Source: Candidatus Baldrarchaeota archaeon (GTDB lineage Archaea; Asgardarchaeota; Baldrarchaeia; Baldrarchaeales; DXJG01). Taken from it: a DNA stretch of 64,000 nucleotides. How positions within the stretch are numbered: the stretch's first letter is position 1; the number at the start of each line of letters is the position of its first letter. Below are positions 27,126 through 34,835 of this stretch, piece after piece. The notes beneath the pieces were generated by a model. That model was given only the letters and a program-made list of their open reading frames with translations, made no database searches and was not told where the DNA came from. Made by a program: the position numbers and the translations under genes. The stretch covers positions 1 to 64,000 of the forward strand of contig JAUQZC010000067.1 of NCBI GenBank assembly GCA_030587435.1, written 5' to 3'.

Positions 27126-27863
27126 TTATTCACCTTTGCTAAGTTCCTCGAGTTTTTTGTTGATTAGATACAGCTCTTTTCTATATCTTTTGTATAATTT
27201 GTAGTAGTCCGATGGTTGAATATCGCCTGATTCAAATTTTTCGTCCAAACTCCTTATTAAATCTTCAACAGCTATTTTTTCGCTTTCTAGCTCAAGTCTT
27301 TTGCGCTCCTTTTCGTCTTCAGGTAAAATTATGGTTGTAATTTCCTCTTTTTCAGGTTTTTCAGGAACTTTATGAACTGTTAAAAGTCCTTTTAAGCGGG
27401 CTATTTCTTCGTCCTTTTCGTGTAGCATTCTCTGTAGTTGTCTGACTTGATCCTCTAAATGTACAACTCTCTGTCTTAGCAGTTCAACGTCTTCGCTAGG
27501 TGGTTTAACTGGAGGCGCTGTTGTAACTATTTTAGGAGGCATTCTTACAAAAAGCCCTTTTAGAGAGTTTACAACTTGATATACATGGTACTCCGGTCGC
27601 CATTCAGAAAGAATGCGCAGATTTACTCGGCCGCTTGAAGAGTCAACATACGAATGCTCTACTGGTGTTAGAACCTTTACGATTGGAGGTTCATTAGGGA
27701 AGCTATCTGGTATTGTTATTTCTACTTCGATCCAATTGTTGTCTCCTCCTCTAACTTTGCCCTTCCAACGTTTTAAGTCTCCGTCAACTGGCTCAAAGCC
27801 GGGGGCTCTTTTAAACATTAATTGTGCTTCACGCGCCAGTATGTAGTCGAAATTTGCTTCCAA
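27126..27863 (-). CDS. vps23: ESCRT-I subunit Vps23/TSG101 (UEV + coiled coil + steadiness box)
   Basis: The N-terminal UEV (about 5-112) has the E2 fold: IPDSFPNEPPIVKVLTP, and GRVNLRIL where the active E2 in this window has GRVCVGIL. Asn81 thus replaces the catalytic Cys, and the HPN motif is lost. A proline-rich linker (113-125), a coiled coil (about 125-165) and a steadiness box (about 190-243, FESGDIQPSDYYKLY) follow. In eukaryotes UEV binds ubiquitin and P(S/T)AP motifs. TTG start behind GAGGAG. First gene of the ESCRT operon. Confidence 0.92.
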   Translation of the reverse strand: MEANFDYILAREAQLMFKRAPGFEPVDGDLKRWKGKVRGGDNNWIEVEITIPDSFPNEPPIVKVLTPVEHSYVDSSSGRVNLRILSEWRPEYHVYQVVNSLKGLFVRMPPKIVTTAPPVKPPSEDVELLRQRVVHLEDQVRQLQRMLHEKDEEIARLKGLLTVHKVPEKPEKEEITTIILPEDEKERKRLELESEKIAVEDLIRSLDEKFESGDIQPSDYYKLYKRYRKELYLINKKLEELSKGE

Positions 27864-28025
27864 CTTATTTCACTCCTCTCGGGGGTAACAACTTCAAGAT
27901 TTACTTACCAATTATTTTATTGAAATTTTACCTCATAAACTTTTAGAAACATTTACTAGGTCATTTCCAATAATAACCATAATTATCAAAATTTTAATTT
28001 AAAGGGACAAAAGATATTAGTTAAA

Positions 28026-28457
28026 TTAATATTCTATCAATTCTTTCTCTTCTTCCATTTTAATTGACAATTCCTCCAACCTTTCTTGCATTTCTCTAAT
28101 GGTTACATCCATGCTTGTTATGGTATCTTCTACTTCACGCCATTTATCTGTAAACTGTTTGAGAACAGTGGTAATTTTCGATGTAAGTTCATTGAGTGTT
28201 TCTTTTGTTGCTTCTAATGCCACAATCTGCTCTGCAAGCAGTTTCCTTATACTAATAACATCTTTTTCCACGTTTAAAATCCTTTCAAGTAATGTGTCAC
28301 GAGTATTAGCTATGTCTTCGCTTAATATATTAAGACTGTTAACAATTTTCTCCACGCTTTTGACGGTGGGTACTAGGCCTGCTGGTGTCTTTATTGCTTC
28401 GATTTCAAAAGCAACTTCCTTGTTGTTTGACGAACTTCTTCTAGGACTTTCTCGCAA
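28026..28457 (-). CDS. Coiled-coil protein between ESCRT-I and ubiquitin operons
   Basis: About 143 residues. After a basic Ser-rich start (ESPRRSSSNN) and a short non-coiled stretch (AIKTPAGLVPTVKS), nearly all of residues 40-140 show heptad-like coiled coil. There is no known domain that I recognise. It is on the same strand and 162 bp upstream of vps23, so it may be read with the ESCRT operon. By position it could be a Vps37-like stalk partner of ESCRT-I, but no sequence signature proves it. The start is uncertain (TTG 28457, GTG 28460 or GTG 28466); GGTGA favours 28457. Confidence 0.6.
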   Translation of the reverse strand: MRESPRRSSSNNKEVAFEIEAIKTPAGLVPTVKSVEKIVNSLNILSEDIANTRDTLLERILNVEKDVISIRKLLAEQIVALEATKETLNELTSKITTVLKQFTDKWREVEDTITSMDVTIREMQERLEELSIKMEEEKELIEY

Positions 28458-28567
28458 CACACTCACCTATCTTTATATTACGTATTAACTTCATCTTAAT
28501 TTAGATGTTGCTTTAATTGCAAAGTTCACAACAATAGGTATGTAAGGCATAATGTTAAAAACTAATA

Positions 28568-28580
28568 TTGATAAATATTA
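28568..28580 (+). promoter_or_regulatory. Candidate TATA box for the ubiquitin operon
   Basis: TTGATAAATATTA lies about 40 bp before the RING start. Transcription about 25 bp downstream would give a leader of roughly 10 bases, which fits the lack of a ribosome site before the RING ATG. By eye only. Confidence 0.3.
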
Positions 28581-28612
28581 CAACAAGTGAAATCATGTAG
28601 AGAGACGCTGAA

Positions 28613-28873
28613 ATGAGCGAAACAGATCGCACAAGATTTGTAATTTCAAACGTAAAAGTAATAGGCGAATGGGACTGGACAAAGCCTCAAAGATGCATGG
28701 TATGCATCTTAGAAATAAAGGAAAATGACGATGTAGTCTATTGTCCCTACTGCTATCATCCAGCGCACAGAGAACATCTGCTGGAATGGCTTCATGTAAA
28801 GGGTAAATGCCCGCACTGTCAACATCCCTTAAGAGAAGAAGAATTGTTAACAAGTTTGGAGGGAACATTTTGA
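28613..28873 (+). CDS. Small RING-finger protein, candidate ubiquitin E3
   Basis: An 86-residue protein built around a RING-like zinc site: C28-x2-C31, then C47-x-H49-x2-H52-x2-H55, then C66-x2-C69. The core WLHVKGKCPHCQ is typical of RING-H2 domains; His55 stands in for the usual sixth Cys, and C44 is extra. It would bring charged E2 to substrates. It is first in the RING-Ub-E2-E1 operon and its stop overlaps the ubiquitin start by 4 bp, so the products are translationally coupled. There is no membrane span. Confidence 0.88.
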   Translation: MSETDRTRFVISNVKVIGEWDWTKPQRCMVCILEIKENDDVVYCPYCYHPAHREHLLEWLHVKGKCPHCQHPLREEELLTSLEGTF

Positions 28874-29103
28874 AAATAAGAATAGTTTCAGCTATAGGTG
28901 GGGATGTATTAGATCTTGATGTACCACGAGAAATAACTGTAAGAGATTTAAGGAGACAGGTAGCTCAGAGTAAAAAAATACCTGAATCAACTGTTCTGCT
29001 TGTATTTAGAGGAAAACAGCTCGAAGATAGTCAAACACTAGAAGAAGTTGGTATTGGAGAATATGACAAAGTATTTTTGATAGTTCGTACAACTGGTGGT
29101 TAA
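28870..29103 (+). CDS. Ubiquitin-like modifier ending in Gly-Gly
   Basis: A 77-residue beta-grasp protein. FRGKQLEDSQTLEE closely matches eukaryotic FAGKQLEDGRTLSD, with K49 in the place of ubiquitin K48. It ends RTTGG immediately before TAA, so the conjugation-ready C-terminus is encoded directly and needs no protease. The TTG start at 28870 overlaps the RING stop (TTGA), with GGAGGG six bases upstream. Lysines K2, K35, K36, K49 and K67 could carry chains. Its E2 follows 23 bp downstream. Confidence 0.93.
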   Translation: MKIRIVSAIGGDVLDLDVPREITVRDLRRQVAQSKKIPESTVLLVFRGKQLEDSQTLEEVGIGEYDKVFLIVRTTGG

Positions 29104-29126
29104 ACTTCCATATTAAGGGAAGCGCC

Positions 29127-29591
29127 ATGCTGAGCGACGAAGATTTTTGGGCCAGGCTGGCTTATGAGGCAAAATTACTCAGACAAGAAGAACCGACATT
29201 CAAACCTGTTAAAGGCGATTTAAGAAAATGGAGAGGATATATCTTAGGTACAAGTATTTACGACGGGGGGGTTTTTGAAATCGAAATAGAGATTCCTCGA
29301 ACATTTCCATTTGACCCCCCAAAGGTTAGATTTCTTACACCGATTTGGCATCCTAATATATATCAGGGACGAGTATGCGTTGGAATACTTGGAAAGGATT
29401 GGACGCCCACGATATCGCTTACAGGTGTTATAGAAACAATAAGGAATTTGTTAAATTATCCAAATCCTGATGACCCGCTTAATCGTGATGCGGCCAACGA
29501 AATGAAGAAAAACCCAGAGAAATTTAAGAAGAAAGTTAAAGAATGGATCAAGAAATATGCTACTTGGGAAAAATTGGGCAAATACAGGTGA
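29127..29591 (+). CDS. Ubiquitin-conjugating enzyme E2
   Basis: A 154-residue UBC domain with all hallmarks: PFDPPKVRFLTPIWHPNI (HPN 75-77), active-site Cys84 in GRVCVGIL, DWTPTISL, then NYPNPDDPLNRDAA. It should accept ubiquitin as a thioester from E1. It lies between ubiquitin and E1; the E1 start follows its stop by 14 bp. The resemblance to eukaryotic E2s is high. The paired UEV on the other operon (Vps23) lacks the Cys. Confidence 0.95.
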   Translation: MLSDEDFWARLAYEAKLLRQEEPTFKPVKGDLRKWRGYILGTSIYDGGVFEIEIEIPRTFPFDPPKVRFLTPIWHPNIYQGRVCVGILGKDWTPTISLTGVIETIRNLLNYPNPDDPLNRDAANEMKKNPEKFKKKVKEWIKKYATWEKLGKYR

Positions 29592-29605
29592 TTAGGAGGA
29601 TAGAG

Positions 29606-30616
29606 TTGAAGAAAGAGGTTTCACGCGAGGAACGTTATAGTAGACAGCTGCTTTTAAAGGAATGGAATCAAGAAAAGCTGGAAAATTCATGCGTATTGGT
29701 AGTTGGTCTCGGAGCTTTAGGTTCGGTTGTAGCGTTGAACCTTGCCATGATGGGGGTTGGGAAACTTATTCTCGTCGACTTTGATACCGTGGAATTGTCA
29801 AATTTAAGTAAACAACTGTTGTATAGGGAAGAAGACATCGGTAAGCCAAAAGTGGAGATTGCAGCAAAAAGATTACATGAAATAAATTCGGAAATAAAAG
29901 TAGTTGCGTTAAATAAGGATGTAAGAAAAATCAGCAAATCTTATTTTGAAGAAAGCCATGTTGTTGTTGACGGTTTGGATACTTTTGAAGTTAGAAGATG
30001 GTTAAATTCTATGTGTGTGGACTTGGCAAAACCTTTGGTTCATGGGGGCTTTTATGGTTGGTATGGTAATGTTCAGGTCGTTATTCCGTTTAAAACAGCT
30101 TGTCTTGAATGTCAGCCTTTAATACCTCCTGAAAAACTCCAAAAAATGTGTACTCCACCAGGAAACATTAGAAAAAGACTTAGATCTGAAAATGAGGAAA
30201 AGATTCCAACGGTAGCATCGATTGCTACAGTTATTGGAGGTATACAATCCCAAGAAGTTCTTAAAATTTTGTTGGGGATACCAAATATCTTGGAAAACTA
30301 TGTTTTCTATGATGGGATTTCTCAGACACTTACAAAGCTAAGATTAGAGAAAAACCCAGAATGTGTTGTGTGTAGCGATAAATATCGGATTAAGGGTGTG
30401 GAGTATATATTAGAGAAACAAGAAACAATAAGGCAGCTTAAAAATAGGTTAATAATGAGCTACGGACTTTCAGACCCGGACATTATAGTAAGGGACAAAA
30501 TGATTTTGGATGAAAATACGAAGATTTCAGATTTAGGGTTAAAAACCGGGGATTTAATATTTGTAAATGATGAAAGACTTGCAAAACCGTTAAAATTAAA
30601 GGTAAAAATAATGTAA
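29606..30616 (+). CDS. Ubiquitin-activating enzyme E1-like (ThiF/UBA fold)
   Basis: A 336-residue enzyme. The adenylation site has VVGLGALGS (34-39), DFDTVELSNLSKQ, and CxxC pairs C166/C169 and C253/C256 for zinc. MCTPP with Cys182 sits where UBA3-like E1s keep their catalytic Cys. The C-terminal domain (about 262-336) is beta-grasp-like and resembles ubiquitin itself (TIRQLKNRL...LKTGDLIFV). I start at TTG 29606 behind GGAGG, not the upstream ATG inside the E2 gene. Last gene of the operon. Confidence 0.93.
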   Translation: MKKEVSREERYSRQLLLKEWNQEKLENSCVLVVGLGALGSVVALNLAMMGVGKLILVDFDTVELSNLSKQLLYREEDIGKPKVEIAAKRLHEINSEIKVVALNKDVRKISKSYFEESHVVVDGLDTFEVRRWLNSMCVDLAKPLVHGGFYGWYGNVQVVIPFKTACLECQPLIPPEKLQKMCTPPGNIRKRLRSENEEKIPTVASIATVIGGIQSQEVLKILLGIPNILENYVFYDGISQTLTKLRLEKNPECVVCSDKYRIKGVEYILEKQETIRQLKNRLIMSYGLSDPDIIVRDKMILDENTKISDLGLKTGDLIFVNDERLAKPLKLKVKIM

Positions 30617-30629
30617 TTAAGTTCAGAAG

Positions 30630-31385
30630 TCAAAGCATCACATAAAAGAAGAGTATTATAAGGAATGTTGCAAATAGAGAGAATATCAATGCTTTTATGA
30701 GACTTGTTTTAAATTCTTCTGCTATTCCATAAGAAAATAGTATTCCTGTTCCTGCTAAAAATGGGAGGAAAATATAACTATACATGTTAAACGGTGGTAC
30801 GCTGAAAATTATTTGAAATATTGTTGAAATGTCCGTTTCCATCGAAACTTCACTCGGTATTTGTGGAACAATTATTAAAGCCATTACTAAAATTAAAAGA
30901 TTTGCCAGAACTAATGTTATCAAAGCATATCCTAAAAAAGAGGAAACTCTTCGAAAACTGATTTTTCCATAAATCATACGAGCAAATATCCAGTAACAGA
31001 AAGAAAGAAACAACCACAACATTAAATATAATATAAAATTAGCTGTAAACCCTCCAATGAAAAGCCCAAAATAGAATAAATAGTTTGCCTCCACATTTAA
31101 GCGAGAAAAGGCCACAAGCATCGTTAAGGCAGATAAGGTTGCGCACATCAAAAGTATCAGTAATGATCCCTTGTTCTCTGGATAATATGCAAGATCTTTG
31201 AAGACTTCTCTTGGAGAAGTGAATAGAAGTTTTATTTTTGTTAATGGTGGTTTAAGGGGGCGTCTTTCTTCATAAACTTCCTCAAAAACTTCTTTAACTT
31301 CTTCTGCTTCGATTTCATAGCCACAAAAAGGACAAATAACCTCATCCGGTGAAATGGGGTTTCCGCATTTCGGACACTTTGACAA
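30630..31385 (-). CDS. Zinc-ribbon membrane protein, Yip1-domain type
   Basis: A 251-residue protein. The N-terminal zinc ribbon CPKCGNPISPDEVICPFCG is followed by a charged linker, then about five to six membrane spans with a YGKISFRRVSSFLGYALI segment typical of Yip1-domain proteins. Such proteins help shape membranes in eukaryotes; archaeal relatives are common but unstudied. It is convergent with E1, 13 bp apart. TTG start behind AGGTG. The link to ESCRT is positional only. Confidence 0.7.
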   Translation of the reverse strand: MSKCPKCGNPISPDEVICPFCGYEIEAEEVKEVFEEVYEERRPLKPPLTKIKLLFTSPREVFKDLAYYPENKGSLLILLMCATLSALTMLVAFSRLNVEANYLFYFGLFIGGFTANFILYLMLWLFLSFCYWIFARMIYGKISFRRVSSFLGYALITLVLANLLILVMALIIVPQIPSEVSMETDISTIFQIIFSVPPFNMYSYIFLPFLAGTGILFSYGIAEEFKTSLIKALIFSLFATFLIILFFYVML

Positions 31386-31695
31386 TTAGGACACCTAGCA
31401 TAAAGTTTAATAACTAAATCTAAAATCTTTTTCACAATTCCAACTAATAACGTTTATGTAAAGTTCTTGACATTAACAGTAAGGATAAAATATTCCTAGG
31501 AAAGTTTATCCAAAGAGTTTAAATTTACATGAGTAGTATATAGTGAGGTAAGGAGGCCATTAATGTGAGGGATTTTATTCTCCACCAGAATGATTTCTAA
31601 GTCTTTGATATACTATATTAGGGTAGTATGTCAACCGTCTACTTTTACAAATTTTGTTAGAAAAGTTGGTTTACTGATTTGGGAGGTGCTAAATT
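31386..31695. other. Intergenic leader region of leuS
   Basis: About 310 bp, AT-rich. It contains the short ORF with a strong ribosome site listed next. No other gene is visible. Confidence 0.5.
31565..31600 (+). CDS. Possible 11-codon leader ORF upstream of leuS
   Basis: GTG at 31565 stands eight bases behind a strong AAGGAGG and is followed by 10 codons and TAA. It encodes about one Leu (CTC), two Phe, one His and one Gln, so it is not a classical Leu attenuator. It sits about 100 bp before leuS. It may be a regulatory mini-ORF or chance. Confidence 0.3.
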   Translation: MRDFILHQNDF

Positions 31696-34614
31696 TTGCC
31701 GGGTGATTTCTTAGAGACTTTGAGAACCATAGAGGCAAAGTGGCAGAAAAAGTGGGAAGAAGCAAAAGTATTTGAGGCCGACCCTGATCCCAGCAAAGAA
31801 AAATTCTTCCTTACAGTTCCATATCCATATACAAGTGGGGCGCTTCATATTGGTCACGGGAGAACCTATACGATCGGAGATATTATTGCAAGATTTAAGA
31901 GAATGCAAGGGTACAATGTGCTTTGGCCGATGGCTTTTCATATTACTGGAACGCCTATAGAAGGTATATCTGCCAGAATTCGGTCTGGAGAAGAAAGTGC
32001 AATACGGGAGTTCAGGGATTACGTTAAACTTTACGTTGATGATGAAGAGAAGATAAGGGAGATTATAGAGTCGTTTAAGGAACCTTGGAATGTTGCAAAA
32101 TTCTTTTCAAGCGTGATTATTCGTGACTTCAAGTCTCTTGGTTTTGGTATAGATTGGAGAAGACAGTTTACTACTGGCGATCCAGAATACAATGCTTTTG
32201 TCACATGGCAATTTAAAAAGCTAAATGAAAAAGGTTACATAAAACAGGGGAAATATCCGATTCTGTTTTGTGTGGCCCATGGAAATGCTGTCGGAGAAGA
32301 CGACATTAAAGGAGGAGACGAGATAAAGCCGGATATTATAGAGTTTACAGTTATAAAATTTAAAATGAATGGCGTTTACCTAGCTGCAGCCACTCTAAGA
32401 CCGGAAACGATCTTTGGTGTCACAAATGTTTGGGTACATCCTGAAGGTACGTACGTTGAAGCCAAGGTAGATGGGGAGAAATGGATAATATCGAAAGAAG
32501 CTGCCTTTAAACTATCAAAACAGGAAAGAAAAGTAGAAGTGCTAAAAGAAATAAAAGGCAGGGACCTAGTTGGAAAAACATGCATATCTCCGATAAATAG
32601 AGAAATACCTATACTTCCAGGTCGTTTCGTTGATACGGATAATGCAACCGGTGTTGTATATTCTGTGCCTGCCCATGCGCCTTTTGATTGGATAGCATTA
32701 AAGGATCTGCAGGAAAATCCAGAGATGATTAAAGAGTTTGGATTAGACGTAGAAGAGGTTAGGAAAATTAAGCCTATTTCAATTATTAAGATTGATGGAT
32801 ACGGAGAGTATCCGGCAATCGAAGTCTGTGAGAGAATGAAAATAAAAAATCAGGATGACGTAGAGAATCTAGAGAAAGCTACTGATGAAATATACAAAGC
32901 TGAATATTATCGTGGAATAATGAAGGAAAATTGCGGTCAGTTTGCAGGAAGAAAAGTGTCAGAGGTCAAGGATGACGTAGTAAGCTTTCTGAAAGAACAG
33001 GGAATGGCAGATATTATGTACGAAGTTACTGCTTTAGAAAAGCCTGTAATCTGCAGATGTGGTGGTAAGGTTATAGCAGTTGTTTTGCCTGATCAATGGT
33101 TCATAGACTACTCGAAAGAGGAATGGAAACAAAAGGCTAGAAAATGCTTAGAAAAAATGGTAATATACCCAAAAACGTATAGAAAGCTTTTCGAAGATAC
33201 TATAGAATGGTTGCGAGAAAGACCATGTGCAAGGAAACGTGGAATTGGAACCCGCTTGCCGTTTGACCCTGAATGGATAATAGAATCTTTATCAGATTCG
33301 ACAATCTACATGGCATTTTATACAGTGATACATCATATTAGAAATAACAAAATAGATCCCTCAAAATTGTCCTACGAATTCTGGGACTACGTCTTTTTGG
33401 GCAATGGAACTTCTGAAGACGTTTCAAAGAAAACAGGTATCCCAACGGACCTACTGAAAAAGATGCACGAAGAATTTGAATATTGGTATCCAGTTGATCA
33501 AAGACATACAGCTCCAGCACATATTACGAACCACTTGACGTTTTTCATATTCCACCACGTAGCTATCTTTCCAGAAGACAAGTGGCCAAAGAAAATAACA
33601 TTAAATGAATTGGTCATTAAAGAAGGAAGAAAAATGTCAAAATCTTATGGAAACGTTATACCGTTGGTAGACATAGCTAGAAAATATTCAAGTGACTTGT
33701 ATAGATTATATGTGGCTTACGCTGCAGATCTGCCTACCACAATGGACTGGAGAGAGAAAGAAGTAGCAGTAACTATGAGAAGACTCCAGCAATTCTGGAA
33801 CTTGGTAAACGAGATTTTAGAAATGCCCGAAGAGAAATTAGAATTAGAGAATATTTCAAGTATTAGTAGGTGGCTACTTTCAAAAATAAACACAACTATA
33901 AGAGACGTTACAAAGTTTTATGAAGAATTGAGATTCAGAGATGCTGTTATACAAAGCTTCTTTGAACTCATGCATCATATAGATTTCTACAGAAAAATAA
34001 TAAAGGACGGGGATAAGAAAGAGGAAGCAGCTGTGCTAAGATACGTGTTGGACAAATGGCTGCGCCTTTTAGCACCAGTGATTCCTCATATTTGCGAAGA
34101 AATATGGCACAAACTAGGAAATGAAGGTTTCATTTCTACAGAATCTTGGCCAGTAGCTGATGAGAAACTGATAGATGAAAAAATAGAAACATCAGTAGAT
34201 GTTGTTCTACAAACAATTAGCGACATCAAGGAGATTTTATCCTTGATAAGAGATCAGAAACCCTCCACTGCGTACATCTACATTGCTCCAGAATGGAAAT
34301 ATCAAGTCTTTCGAAAGATAGCTGAGTCAAACGTGCCACTAACAGTTAAATCGCTAATGCCGCTTCTGATGAAAGATGAAAAACTGAGAAAATTTGCAAA
34401 GGGCGTTCAACAAATCGTTCAAAGAATAGTTAAGGCCGGAAAACTGTGGAAATTCGCAGATCCTCAAGTAGAATTCGATGTATTTCAAAAATTCGCAGAG
34501 TATGTGGCAAGAGAGACAGGTCTAGAAAAAGTAATAATTGAAAAAGCAGAACAAGCAAAGCATCCTAAAGCAGAACAGGCTCTACCAGGAAGGCCAGCAA
34601 TTTTGCTCACATAA
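31696..34614 (+). CDS. leuS: Leucyl-tRNA synthetase, archaeal type
   Basis: A class I synthetase of 972 residues. HIGH is present in SGALHIGHGRTY, KMSKS in EGRKMSKSYGN, and the CP1 editing domain sits between (TLRPETIFGVTNVWV, GVVYSVPAHAPFD). The long C-terminal anticodon and tail region matches archaeal/eukaryotic LeuRS. TTG start at 31696 with GGGAGGTG upstream. It stands alone between convergent and same-strand neighbours. Confidence 0.96.
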   Translation: MPGDFLETLRTIEAKWQKKWEEAKVFEADPDPSKEKFFLTVPYPYTSGALHIGHGRTYTIGDIIARFKRMQGYNVLWPMAFHITGTPIEGISARIRSGEESAIREFRDYVKLYVDDEEKIREIIESFKEPWNVAKFFSSVIIRDFKSLGFGIDWRRQFTTGDPEYNAFVTWQFKKLNEKGYIKQGKYPILFCVAHGNAVGEDDIKGGDEIKPDIIEFTVIKFKMNGVYLAAATLRPETIFGVTNVWVHPEGTYVEAKVDGEKWIISKEAAFKLSKQERKVEVLKEIKGRDLVGKTCISPINREIPILPGRFVDTDNATGVVYSVPAHAPFDWIALKDLQENPEMIKEFGLDVEEVRKIKPISIIKIDGYGEYPAIEVCERMKIKNQDDVENLEKATDEIYKAEYYRGIMKENCGQFAGRKVSEVKDDVVSFLKEQGMADIMYEVTALEKPVICRCGGKVIAVVLPDQWFIDYSKEEWKQKARKCLEKMVIYPKTYRKLFEDTIEWLRERPCARKRGIGTRLPFDPEWIIESLSDSTIYMAFYTVIHHIRNNKIDPSKLSYEFWDYVFLGNGTSEDVSKKTGIPTDLLKKMHEEFEYWYPVDQRHTAPAHITNHLTFFIFHHVAIFPEDKWPKKITLNELVIKEGRKMSKSYGNVIPLVDIARKYSSDLYRLYVAYAADLPTTMDWREKEVAVTMRRLQQFWNLVNEILEMPEEKLELENISSISRWLLSKINTTIRDVTKFYEELRFRDAVIQSFFELMHHIDFYRKIIKDGDKKEEAAVLRYVLDKWLRLLAPVIPHICEEIWHKLGNEGFISTESWPVADEKLIDEKIETSVDVVLQTISDIKEILSLIRDQKPSTAYIYIAPEWKYQVFRKIAESNVPLTVKSLMPLLMKDEKLRKFAKGVQQIVQRIVKAGKLWKFADPQVEFDVFQKFAEYVARETGLEKVIIEKAEQAKHPKAEQALPGRPAILLT

Positions 34615-34835
34615 TTTTTCATATTCAATTTTTATTATTTAGCATCATAAGATTTCTTTTTAAGATTAGAATACGTTAATTATAGAGCCCCCTGTAATAA
34701 CGTGTTACAAATTTGGTTCAGTATCATTGTTGCAAGTAAAGTTAGAAGGAACTAGCATGTTTAAATTTCTTTTTCTGTAGAAAATATATTGTAAGTCTCA
34801 TTAAAACAGCATTTTGAATTAATGAGAGGAAGACT

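Noticed and set aside
28807..28869. ATG 28807 as the ubiquitin start
   Set aside because: It would add 21 residues inside the RING gene; TTG 28870 has the GGAGGG site and gives the normal ubiquitin N-terminus.
29543..29605. ATG 29543 as the E1 start
   Set aside because: It lies within the E2 coding region; TTG 29606 has GGAGG at the right spacing.
31565..31600. Classical leucine attenuator
   Set aside because: Only one leucine codon is present and there is no alternative hairpin set.
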